Shown here: one piece after another, positions 46,735 through 56,926 of the stretch
Layout of the letters: each line of letters starts with the position of its first letter
Position numbering within the stretch: the first letter of the stretch is position 1
NCBI GenBank assembly: GCA_000320605.2
Contig: KB445807.1
Location: forward strand, 249,825 to 313,824
Length of the DNA stretch: 64,000 bases
DNA from: Gelatoporia subvermispora B
Taxonomy: Eukaryota > Basidiomycota > Agaricomycetes > Polyporales > Gelatoporiaceae
Direction of reading: 5' to 3'
Made by a program: the position numbers and the translations under genes
The notes under the pieces: model-generated
The model's input: the letters and a program-made list of their open reading frames with translations, nothing else
What the model was told of the DNA's origin: nothing
Databases searched by the model: none

Positions 46735-48403
46735 TCACGCCTTTACGGGTAGGAAATCATCCGGTGTGCAGAGTTGGGACAAATCGAGTGGACGTGTGGT
46801 GTCGCTCGCACGTGATGTTGTCGCTGGGTTTGGAGGGCGATCTAAGGCGAATTTGCGCACAAGCGAAGGTTCCATTTTTCCTTCTATCGCGTCTGCAACA
46901 AGTCGGCCAATGACCGGCAGGAACTGTAACAAACCATCAGGGATCTGTTGCGGTCACAGGGATCAGAGACACGTACCTTCAGAGCGTGCCCACTGCCTGC
47001 TGTCGCAAGCATAACGTTTGGATCGGACGGGTGCCAACCAATAACCCAGTCGTCATCTGGAGAGTCCGTGTACCTGCAGAGTGCAAAGTTGTTATACGAG
47101 ACATGCATCAGTGACTATGGAATTCGAACCAGCACATCCTGGTCCAGCTAATAGGCTTCGTGGCAAGAGCCGGGTACACCTTGGCTAGCGCTTCTTTCAA
47201 TTCTAGGAGAGCAAGCTTGGGAATCAGGGAGCCTTGGCCGTTGGGTGCTGGTGGGAAAACAGGCGCAGAGATTGGTACGTCTTGCTGCGCTGCCTCCGTC
47301 GACACCATGGCGTTTGTAAAACCAGCTGAATGTATCGCGAACTTGACGAGACCTTGCTCGTTCGGCTGTATCAAAATAGTTCGAGACTCTCAAGCGAATC
47401 AAGCGACTTTTTTTTCAGACACGTACAGGAAATATGTAGAAGCCAGAATTGAAGTTGAGGTAGACAGGACAGTCCTTGTACTGTTGCGCATCTTCCGCCG
47501 TCAAGCTGATGACAGCTACGCACTGACTACAGATGGTTCGTTCAGTTTCTAATATATGTCTAACTAAAGAACGATATTCTCGCAACGCTTACCCGCTAGA
47601 GACGCATTTCGAACTGAGACCGAGGTCGGGGAATGTAGATGCGGTCCAGGAGCCCGCGCTGAGCACGACCAGATCTGCATCGAAAACGGACTCGTCCGCA
47701 CATGCGACACCGACAGTGCGCCCATATTCTTTGAGCAAGCTCACAGTTGCTTTCCCAGGGATTATTCGCCCTCCCAGTGACTTGACCTTCTGCATCAGAA
47801 TGTTGACGCCCTGGGATGCGTGTACCCAACCACCGTCCTTGTTGAGGTATCCGGAGCAACGTTCACCAAAGGTCGCCTGTGCTCCTAGGGGAAATATCGC
47901 GCGGATTGCTTCTGAACTGATGAGTGGTTCGATGCGAGCACCTTCGGCAATGTCATTCATGTAGGCTTTGTCTGAGTACGACGCATTAGGGTCGCCAGCA
48001 TCTGCATCTGATACAAGCACAAAGACTCCTGATCTGTGGATTGGAGTGAGCGAGAAGACCTTGAGGGAAACGAGTACTGGCCGTACTCATGGTACGCATC
48101 GCCCCACTCGTTGCGATCCTTCCATGTAGCGATTGCTTCACGCGCGAGTCGAGTATAGAATACATCGGAGTATGAGCTGCGGACCACTAAGACGATGTAC
48201 TTACGATCAGTGGAATGATATCAGATTAAGGCGGGTAGAGACTCACCCTTGTTCAGATCTGTACTTGCCGCTTCTGGCGCAGGTAATACTAGCGAACGGT
48301 CGAGGACTGTAACATCGGTATATCCTCTCTGCAAGAGGTGGAACGCGGTCGAGAGACCAAAGCATCCTGCACCAACGATGACTACCTTTCTAGAAGTAGA
48401 CAT
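46735..48403 (-). CDS. Fructosyl amino acid oxidase (amadoriase) / sarcosine-oxidase family flavoenzyme
   Basis: Seven exons: 48403-48247, 48186-48087, 48033-47593, 47526-47427, 47365-47130, 47073-46977, 46923-46735. Total 439 aa, the amadoriase length. The N-terminus KVVIVGAGCFGLSTAFHLLQRG is the FAD dinucleotide fold. The next segment has VRSSYSDVFYTRLAREAIATW. Residue Cys344 in TRMCWYTDSPDDDWVIGWHP is at the place where MSOX-family enzymes bind FAD covalently. GSGHALKFLPVIGRLVAD completes the FAD domain. The reaction is oxidative cleavage of N-fructosyl amino acids (or a related secondary amine such as sarcosine or saccharopine) to a free amino acid, glucosone and H2O2. The exact amine substrate cannot be set from sequence. 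The C-terminal tripeptide (VKA) is not a canonical peroxisomal signal. Convergent with CPA2. Confidence 0.88.
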
Positions 48404-49276
48404 GTCTATCTCTCGGTCTCCAATTTCTTCCGGCCTAAGCCTGGTACTCAGCTACTTGTATAATGGGGTAAGCGTCAGTCGTCACTAAATGACTCACGTC
48501 CGAGTCAAGTCCAAGTGCGTACCTGAGATAACAGTCTAGTCACTGATTATCCGAGCCGCACAAGCATATCGCAATGCATGATACGGTTCCGGCCTATCTT
48601 GCATCGACATCTGTCATAAACTACAGTCCGGTGCATCCGCTCAATCATGTGATACCCTCTCAATGCCGTGTATAATGCTACATAGGAGGTAGCGCGCATG
48701 AAGACTTGGAAGGAGGTGCGCAGAGGTCCATAGGAGTGCGACGCCGTTTCTCGGGACGCCGAGCTTCGCCGAGAACGACCAACTGGCTTGTGAGTCCCCA
48801 CGTGATGAGCCCTGATGAGCCCGTTGCCGACTCCGACGGGCTCAAGCTCACAAGCTTGAAGCGTTCAACCGTCACTAGTCACTTCCTGCGTCCGACTCTT
48901 ATGGTTTTTCTTATCTCAGTACACACGACACGCGTCTCTCAGAACATCTGATATGTATATGTAAGCCTCAACAGAAAAGGATGCATCCATCCTACCTACC
49001 AACGGGGACTCTTTGTACCGGCGGGACCCTGGCACTGGGTCCATCAACCTTTGCAGCACTATCAGGCCCTTGCTTTTGCTCGCGAGGATGCAACACAGCG
49101 CGCGGGGAATTCATCCACTAAATAATTGTGAGATACTATCATAAACATCAGGGGTAAACAGCACTGAAACATCCGACTAGTAGTATACAACACAGATGGA
49201 GTGAACGAACTCAAAGCCTTCATAGGTATCTGCACGTGCGTGTATGCAATTCTGCATCCTGCGACATCATCTATTC
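48404..49276. other. Intergenic, no gene seen
   Basis: Promoter side of the amadoriase and downstream of the SAP-like gene. No recognisable feature. Confidence 0.45.
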
Positions 49277-51836
49277 CTATGGGCGCTCATTGGGATGTGC
49301 TGGCGCCGCAGGGCTGAGGGGGTATTGCAACTGAAGGCCTTCGAGGTCCATGTCATCGTGATCCAGTTGTATGAGCATGCTCGTCACCTCCTCGTCATCA
49401 GCCTCCTCTTCCAACGTATGCAATGTCTCTACAGCCGGGGCTGAAGTGATGACAGACGTCGACGAGGTTGCACTGGTATCCTTGTTGGTGCGGACGCGTG
49501 CGCTGCGCCGCGTCCCACTAATCTCGCGCGAGGTAGATGACTGGGCCGCGGTGTTGTCCCTACTGCGTGTTCTTTTACTCGCCGCTGGTCTCTCCTGGCT
49601 TACACGCGCCCGCTTACTTGGCTGGATCGTGTCGGCTTCGGGAGGTGCAGTGTGCACATCCTGGTCTTCTGCATCGCGTGTCCTTTTCCTGCTCTCGGGC
49701 CACTGAGGCAACGCCGGATCGTCTTCGTTTGCGGGTAGGAACGGCGATATTGTGCGCATGGCCTTGGTCCTCCGGAGCGGCATCGCTGGCCTCCGGGCAG
49801 CAGAGACCACAGGGGGGAGATCATCGACGTTGATATGGATGGGTGCATCCGGCCGCCCTCCTTGTCTATCCCTTTCCCGCCGCCCCCGCTCATTCCTCTG
49901 TGCGCGCTCACGTGCTCTCTGGGCCTGAGCACGAGCCGCTTCCAGCTCCCGATGGATGGCGTCCTGCCAACCATCCGCATTGTCGCCACAGAATTTACTA
50001 ATCCCGGAGGGATCAGTATAGGTTATGCAATGCCTAACGATTCAACTTACATGCGACTGCCCTCAAATACCTCCCGTGCTGTCTCAACCGGCGGATTGTG
50101 TTGAGACGAGGGGGCAGGGAGTGGCGGCTCTGCTTGGGGTCTCGGGAATGTCGCCTCAACATCCATCGACGGGCCAGGGAATATCTGCGCCGGTGATTGT
50201 TCCCTGTGATATTATATATCAGGGTCAACAGCTGATACAGACGCATAGGGGAGCCACTCACTCTTGTTCACCGGCTTGTGGCTGATCCGTGCGCGCTGTA
50301 TCGTCATGAGCATGCACAGCTCCTGTCTCGCTGACGGCTCTCGCATTCGAGGCTCCGCTGATTCTCCAAGATTGTGAGCCGATAATATCTCATAACAGTG
50401 GTAATAGCTTACACGTCTGTATCCTCTCCTTGCATAGATAGCACAGGCTCGACTACGTCTGGGCCCCGGTCATCGTATCCCTGCTCATCCTCATTCTTCC
50501 CAAGGTTTAAGATCTCCCTGCAAGTCAAATTGAGTGTGAGCTGTCACATAAAGACATCAAGCGAACGCACCAATCCCCCTTCAGCCACTCTGGCAACTTA
50601 TCATGCTTGGCCAGATACAACCCGAGCCAGTCCTCCTCGAGCATCGCGGTGGGCATGCTCCCGTAGAACTCCTCGTCCGTCCAGTCCGACACGATGTCTC
50701 TCCGGCACTCGTAGAAGGCGTCCAGCCGGATGCGTGAGACCTTCTCCTGATCAGCAAGCGCAAAGAGCACATCCCTACTCTTGCGCAGCTTCTTCACCTT
50801 CTTGCACACCTTGCTGATCCAGTTGAAATTATGTCGAATGCGTTGCGATATCTCGTGCATCGACAGGACGGCCTTCATGAGATCGTACTTGTCCGCTGGC
50901 TCGGGCGTGCTCTCGGGTGAGTCGATGTTGCTCCCGAGGTCGATGTCTGAGGCGTCTTCCTCGGCCTCATCGCCTTCCTCGTCGTCTTCCTCGCCGTCTT
51001 CCTCTTCGGCGTCCATCACCTCATCCACATCGCTTTCGGCTGATGGTAGTGAGACCCCCAGCTCTTCGAAGAGTGCCCGAAGGCCGACTTGTCTTGTGGG
51101 AGTCAAGACGGAGGGAGTACTGGGGGCATCTTGCTTCACCGAGGAAGTTCGCTTCAAGCTCCTCCCGGCCTCAATGCCCGTTTGCACCAGTGTCGAGGAA
51201 CGACGCCTAGCTTCTGCAGACGTGTCGCGCGCCACCGGTGTCGAGGAAGGCGCACGCGAAGGTCCAGCCCCTGCAAGCCACATGAGCCCTATGAACGTTG
51301 GAATACTCTGAATAACTTACGCTGAGCCCCTTTATACCAGGCCTGCCCCAGTCGACTCCCTGCAGGACTGGGCGACGGCAGTTGCGAGATAGATGATGCC
51401 TCTACGGGCGAGAACGTTGCGGGGCGCAGCCGCGTCGGCGATGGCAGGGACCCCAGAGGCTGCTTGAAGGGGAGGGTCGGACTTGGGATCGCTGCGCCGA
51501 CTGCAGCTCTGGCGAATGATGGGCTACGGCCCATACTCCTCAGCGACCGAATCTTCTTGTGCCTCCGAGGCGTCGATGGCGGCTCGACCGCGGCCGCCCT
51601 ATGTCGCAAGCTCGATGTCAATGCATGTAGTGTTCCTACGACGTCTAGCACTTACTCTTGCTTCCGTAGAAGCTCAGCAATGATGTCTTTGTCCTCCCCT
51701 GTATCGGAGATGCCGTTGTCCTGTCGTGCCACAGCGTCGGACGATGCCCACACGGAATATACAAGATCGCGTTACACACCCTTGCGAGCCGCTTGAGCTC
51801 GTAGCGTTTCATTGCGTATAAAGATGCTGCGTCCAT
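49277..51836 (-). CDS. Nuclear protein with N-terminal SAP/HeH-like motif, acidic centre and basic C-terminus
   Basis: Eight exons: 51836-51780, 51720-51656, 51598-51321, 51270-50571, 50517-50413, 50357-50262, 50203-50051, 49997-49277. Total 724 aa. Residues about 8-40 (YAMKRYELKRLARDNGI ... DIIAELLRKQ) read as a helix-extension-helix SAP-like DNA-binding motif interrupted by two introns. A proline/serine-rich linker carries many S-P sites. An acidic block (EEEDGEEDDEEGDEAEED) precedes a helical domain, KAVLSMHEISQRIRHNFNWISKVCKKVKKLRKSRD, and then TDEEFYGSMPTAMLEEDWLGLYL. The last exon is rich in K-R clusters (SRKRTR, PSKRARV, ASKRTRSRD) and serine. This points to a chromatin-associated protein; no enzyme motif is seen. 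It diverges from a second SAP protein across a tRNA gene. Confidence 0.7.
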
Positions 51837-52327
51837 ATTGGTGGGTAATGGATGTACGTTTGTAGGGAGGTGGGCACTGGAAGACTGTGGTTACCGGTCG
51901 AGTTATGTGGGGGGAAAGAATGCGAGCTGCAGCTTAAGTTATCCACGCGAGTGGCCACAGGTCAGCACAGGCCTATGCGAAGCGGGACAAAGGTGATCTG
52001 AGATCCGCGTGACGCGCGGGCTTGGCCGTCTGCAGTCGTGGCTCTGGTACAGTGGTACGTACCCCTCGATGGTGCGAAGACCATAGTCTGAGAGGATCGG
52101 AATGAAATAGCGTAGATATAGCTTTGTTGTGCTGTATAGATTGTCGTCAAATTCTCGGGCACGCAGACAATGCACCATCATAGACAATGTAAACACAGGT
52201 GCTACCACGTCGAAATGTCCTTCGTCACATAAATTTCTCGGTATATAAAGGCGATGCAACATAAAAGTTGTTTAGTGTCGGATCGCTCAGTGATCGCACT
52301 CGACGCTGGCCAAGTGCAGCAAAAAGC
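51837..52327. other. Intergenic between SAP-like gene and tRNA-Leu
   Basis: No coding or RNA feature recognised in about 490 bp. Confidence 0.45.
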
Positions 52328-52443
52328 TGACAAGAGTGGGATTTGAACCCACGCCAGGATACCCTGATGAGAAGACCTAAACCCGCTGGTGCAGGCAAGC
52401 TTTCGCTTGAGTCACACGCCTTGGACCGCTCGGCCATCTTGCC
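52328..52443 (-). tRNA. tRNA-Leu(CAA) with intron
   Basis: On the minus strand the acceptor arms GGCAAGA and TCTTGTC pair over seven positions with one G-U. The D-arm is GCCGAGCGGTCCAAGGC, the T-arm GTGGGTTCAAATCCCAC, and a long variable arm has CAGG-CCTG pairing, as in class II leucine tRNAs. The anticodon loop CTCAAG gives anticodon CAA (52409-52407). An intron of about 32 nt (about 52405-52374) follows the nucleotide after the anticodon, the standard place. A73 is the leucine discriminator base. Confidence 0.93.
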
Positions 52444-52867
52444 ATGTTAGACTTGTCACATTATTCATCAATACCTGGACCCGGCTGTTTCATAGCTTCG
52501 TCCTCCTTCCGTGTGGACCGCAGGCCGCCATACGATAGCGAAATTGGCCCTCGTGCTACGGGAATCAAGATCCTAGACTGCAATAGACGGGTGTTGCAAC
52601 GAGTTCTTACATCGCACAAGGCATCAGCAAACCGCAAGAAATTGGCCGTGGAATACCGAAATCGCTCCGCCCCGGCGCTGCTTCGTGTGGCACACAACAA
52701 AGGCCCGCTGTTCCGGATTATTGTGCCACTCCGCCACAACCAACGGGCCACCCGCGACTTTTTGTCTATTTAGTCCTCCAACGCTACAGTCCTGCATTCC
52801 AACTTACAACCACCGTCCTCGAACCGCATCAGATCACCTTTCCTCTACATCAAATCAATACCTTAGA
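52444..52867. other. Intergenic between tRNA-Leu and SAP gene
   Basis: Holds the upstream region of the tRNA and of the SAP gene. An open frame on each strand lacks motifs and start context; no gene is called. Confidence 0.4.
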
Positions 52868-54489
52868 ATGTCGACCTCTGTCCCGATGGATTTCGAGGCG
52901 CTCCGCATCTTGGGGCGTCCTAGGCTTCAGAAGCTGGCGAAGGTATGCGTTGTCTACATCATTTGTGACCCATGGCGGCTGATTGAGAGAATCATGTAGA
53001 GCGAGGGATTGAAAGCCAACGGCAAGAATGAAGCCATCATTGAGAGGCTCTTGGAGAAATACCCCGGGGGTGTACCACGCGATCGAGTGGTTCCAATGGA
53101 GGTGAAGCGGGAGCGTAGTGTGAGCCCAAGAGTACTGCGAAGGAGTCAGCGTACTCGAGTGAAACAAGAAGGTGGGTGCACTCCTCGTGCTAAACTCCTG
53201 TCCTACCTTTGCCGCCACAATGCGTCCTTGTTATATCAATATTCGGTGAACACAAACACTAACTCTATGATATATTGCAGATGTGGGTGAAAATTCGTTG
53301 AACGTACCGAAGGCTGAGACTTCGAAGACACCCGCGGAAGTCGAGCAGAAGATCACGAAGGCGCGCATGCCCCTTCCGCGAAGGACGACCGTGGCGCAAC
53401 CCACAACCACGCTGTCCATTCCGTCAGCGGGAACAGATACGAACGTACCGCGAAAGAAAAGGACGCCTCCTCCCCTTCCGCGAGGCCTTTTCAAGGGCAC
53501 GCAGAACGAGGCCAAGGCGCCTCTTCCTCTGCCCCGACGAATACCTGCGCCCGGGGCACCGGCCGTCATTCAGGCAGAGAACGCTCGCCTGATGCAAATC
53601 TCAAATATACTGTCCCGCGGAATAAAGGGTAACCCTAGATGTACTTTGATCATTGGAAGTGGGCTGACATGCACTAGGGTTTTCGCCAGTCCAACCGGTG
53701 CCACTCGCGATGTCCCAAGGGACTCAGTCACTGGAGGATGATCGGCGAGAAGCTGTCGGCAACGTGGAAGACTCCGTCCGAGATGAGTTCGTTCAGGGAT
53801 CGAGCAGGCTGCGCTCCCCGTCTCCAATAACGTCTCCGCAGCCCGAGTTGTCTTGTGAGTAGATATTTTCCCTAACCGTGACCGACAACTCACATTAACC
53901 TCAGTCGCCTCTTTCGCGGCGGAACCCACAACGTCGCCAACCGCTGCGCGCCACCAGGATGCAGACGAGGTCCTTGCTGAGGTGCCTCCCGTCGAGCAAC
54001 CCATCATCAGGGGCGCATCGCATAAAGACACGCGTAAGGTGCTTCGTGACATGGCGCGGATGCTCGACTTCATACCGACGCTCGACCAAGAGGTGGAGGA
54101 GCAAACGATCCTCCTCAAGGCGGCACAGGACCACATCAAGGAGGGCTTCAAGGAGCTGGACCAGAACCAGTGCGTCAGGCTCGGAGTCGAGGAGCTTTAT
54201 TTCAAGAGATTCAAGCACGACCAAAGCCTGAAGGACGGCTCGTGGTTCCCGCCGCACCTAACCGCTTTGAGGGAGCGCGTGATGTCGAGCCTCCAGAACC
54301 AGAGGTACTTGTTCTTGAAGTGAGAGCGCATTTGACAAGGTCTAATCATGTTATATCGATAGCTCCTCGTCCCGGGATGAGCCTGCTGTTGCAGGCTCAT
54401 CGTCGCAGGGTCAGAAGCGCAAGCGCGACCGCGACGATGATAGCTCGGAGGAGCAACCCGACAAGGAAAAGAAGCGTGCAAAGTCGTAG
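52868..54489 (+). CDS. SAP-domain nuclear protein
   Basis: Six exons: 52868-52942, 53000-53171, 53281-53628, 53678-53854, 53905-54304, 54363-54489. Total 432 aa. Residues about 8-43 form a clear SAP motif (FEALRILGRPRLQKLAKSEGL and then ANGKNEAIIERLLEKYP), a DNA-binding helix-turn-helix found in chromatin and repair factors. A basic, proline-rich middle (LPRRTT, PPPLPRGLF, PLPRRIPAPG) follows. A helical segment near residues 285-385 (DTRKVLRDMARMLDFIPTLDQEVEEQTILLKAAQDHI) is probably a coiled coil. A C-terminal bipartite basic signal, QKRKRDRDD ... KEKKRAKS, points to the nucleus. It shares the layout SAP, linker, helical domain and basic tail with the gene at 49277-51836, from which it diverges. 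Confidence 0.8.
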
Positions 54490-55332
54490 ATGCTCTTGAG
54501 CTCAGAAAACAAGTCTGCCTGTCGTTGCTTGCATATGGGCAAGTGGTGGTGGCGACCTTCAAGCAAGCTCGAGGAGTGGCGAGGTCGCTCCAAGGAATTC
54601 GCTCCAACACGCGTCTGGTCGGTTCAGCGCCCTCTAGCTCTCCCTTGCTGCATCTCAGCATTTTCTTACCTGATCTGTATTGTACGATGCGTCGTCTTCC
54701 GTTCGTGTATCCGCTGTACAAAATTGTGCGTCTTTGAGGGCTTGATTTGTTCGATTCTACACTTCATCCTGGGGCCAGCGGTCTTCACGTTGGTCCCGAA
54801 ATATAGCTTCCTTTGGAGGGACATTGGCATTCTAGCCCTCAAAGCGTATACCAACGCGTTGAATCTGCAGGACTTGAATAGAAGTGTGCTGGAATGTGAT
54901 CATGTGAAGGAGTCAGATCATGAAGAAGTGAAGCGCCCACAGCCAGCGCTCCAGCACCCGAAAAGGCGATCCGTTAGCACTGCGAGCGCTCCTTATCATC
55001 CTTCGCTTGTTCCCGATTGAGGTTCCCCTTTCATTTCGACGTGTTTTTCTCTCTGCGTTGCGACGCCGTTGTAGTCTCGCACAGGCTCATCATGCAATAC
55101 AAGGTAATCTATAGGCGCGCTAGAAGCCAAGAAGGGTGCTGCAACTATGTGAATCTATCCGAGACGCTATAAATTACCTGCTTTGAGATGGGGGTCGTAC
55201 GCTCGTTGATCGACGCCTTCCACCCGTTTATACGGTGTCTCTCCTTACGCCGCTCTCTCAGTTGAACCGCACACTATATCGACTCGGTAGTCTCTCAGCG
55301 GTTACGGCCAAATTATAGCAAATACTACCGAC
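54490..55332. other. Intergenic, no gene seen
   Basis: Includes the 3' flank of the SAP gene and the promoter of the small secreted protein (a CTATAAA occurs near 55168). The open frame running to 55020 is an extension past the SAP gene stop and shows no motif. Confidence 0.4.
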
Positions 55333-55714
55333 ATGTCCCGCTTCTCTCGTGCCGTCGCCATTCTGCTCCTCTCTGCCGTTCTGGGTACGGCACCAACTTC
55401 CAGATCTTCTATTTTTCACCGCCAATTGAAATACATTACTCTATATGCAGCCTCTGCTACACCAGCACCAGTGCCACAACCCATCGACCCACAAACAGCC
55501 CATAACATCGCAATCAAGGAGAACCTTTCGTGCTCAGGGCCAAATGGATGTCCGGGTGTACGTTCCTCCCGCGATGCATGTCGCTGTCATATTCATTGAC
55601 GAGATATATCCCAAATTCCAGGTTCTTGCGGCCTCTAACTCTGCGCCTTTGACCTCTCCTGGCACATTGGGAGCAGCTGCAGCCGTGGCAGCGGTAGTCG
55701 GGTTCCTCGCATAA
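55333..55714 (+). CDS. Small secreted protein with signal peptide and GPI-like C-terminus
   Basis: Three exons, 55333-55384, 55451-55557 and 55622-55714, give about 83 aa. Residues 1-20 are a clear signal peptide (basic start, AVAILLLSAVLA, SA). The mature part is short and proline/threonine-rich with two cysteines (LSCSGPNGCPG). The C-terminus is a small-residue region followed by a hydrophobic tail GAAAAVAAVVGFLA, as seen before GPI-anchor addition in fungal wall proteins. The second donor GTACGT, not the upstream GTGTAC, keeps this tail in frame. A cell-wall or surface protein is likely; no named family. Confidence 0.65.
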
Positions 55715-56475
55715 AGGGCATCATCGATGGGTACCTCCTAGGACATGTGAGCCCTGAAGGGATTTTTACTAGATGTCTGCAATTTCTTGTAAGGGCCACA
55801 CAGCTTGGACTGCACTCAGACATGCACAATATGTATTCATTCATTATTCCTGTGGAAGACTTACGGGCGACCTAGTATATATCCATATTGTGAGAGCGAT
55901 GTTTACGCATATCAGCAATCTTACCTGGCTACGAGTCCCAGGAAGACATAGTCAACGCGGTCGGGTTGGCAAAATTGCTATCTCAGTTTTGATTAGTCCA
56001 AGTTGAGATGCGCTAAGTTTAGTCCCTGGTTCAGTATTAGTACTAGGCTGTTGACTCAAATTCGCTGCCAAATTTGTGTGGATTCGTTTCATCGTTTTGT
56101 ATACTATCCTGTGGTCACTGAAAATAAATTCACGTGTGACCTAAGGTTCCTGAAAGATTCTGACGCCCACCTTCGATGACGTCATGAGCTGCATCGGTAT
56201 GTGATCATCCCCGAATTTGTTGTCGCAGTACTACATGTATGACTCAGAAGGCCATCGAGATGCCGGAAAGAAACTCAAGCCCGGTCGTCACAAATTGTGA
56301 AGACAACATATACTGCCATTCGCTTTCTGACATACAAACGACACCATCCTATGGAACATCTTACGACCGGACCCCGAACGCTACGAGTACACAATCATAC
56401 ATGTCGTGAACAATGAATCTGGCGGACGACTAGACCACCAACTGAGCTAAGGCGATCCCGCGTGGGAATTCTGGT
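55715..56475. other. Intergenic, convergent 3' ends
   Basis: Between the secreted-protein gene and the metallothionein. A 13-nt stretch at about 56438-56450 resembles a tRNA D-arm, but no tRNA can be folded. Nothing else recognised. Confidence 0.4.
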
Positions 56476-56825
56476 CTAACACTTGCAGGCCTTGGCGTCG
56501 CTGGCGCAGCTGCAGTTCTGACCGCTGCCACCGCAGGCGCACTGTTCGCATAACATGTTAGCTTGCGCTGAAGAAGAAGGGGAAAAAGAAAAGGAAAAGA
56601 GAAAGGAAAAGAGAGGGAGGTAGAAGTAAGGGGGGGAGACTTACAGAGCCGGAGTGGGCCTTGTTAGCGCAGTTCTGGCAGTTGCACTGGTTCTTGGGGC
56701 AGGCGCATCCAGTGCCCGAGGGCCCGCAGGCGCTGTTGGTAATTCCATCATGAGCGACGATTAGCACATAGTACATGAATTTCAACGAACCTGCAGCTGT
56801 TCTGGCAGGTGCAAGATCCGGCCAT
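56476..56825 (-). CDS. Copper-type metallothionein
   Basis: Three exons, 56825-56791, 56732-56645 and 56541-56476, encode 62 aa with 15 cysteines and no aromatic residues. Cys-x-Cys and Cys-x-x-Cys pairs run through the chain: residues 5/7, 11/14, 21/23, 28/30/33, 42/44, 51/53 and 60/62, split by a cysteine-free spacer (ANKAHSGS) into two clusters. Only residues 17-41 fall on one open frame; the rest is recovered by splicing (introns 58 and 103 nt, the second with a long pyrimidine tract). Metallothioneins bind Cu(I), Zn or Cd in the cytosol and are usually metal-induced. A TATA box lies 94 nt upstream. The two-cluster design is longer than the 25-34-residue MTs of Neurospora or Agaricus bisporus. 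Confidence 0.9.
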
Positions 56826-56918
56826 GTTGTAGATAGTAGTAAGAGGTAGTGGTAGTGGTGAGAGTAGAAAGAGCTGTGGTGGGCTGGGGAGTGAGGCCTT
56901 GAGGGTGCGGGACCCCTG

Positions 56919-56926
56919 TTTATATA
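56919..56926 (-). promoter_or_regulatory. TATA box of the metallothionein gene
   Basis: Perfect TATATAAA on the minus strand, 94 nt before the ATG, fitting a strong inducible promoter. Confidence 0.55.

Noticed and set aside
46709..47014. Plus-strand open frames opposite the amadoriase gene
   Set aside because: They are antisense shadows of well-supported amadoriase exons.
56400..56460. tRNA-like 5' segment on the minus strand (TTAGCTCAGTTGG)
   Set aside because: Only a D-arm-like stretch is present; no anticodon or T-arm can be folded and acceptor ends do not pair.
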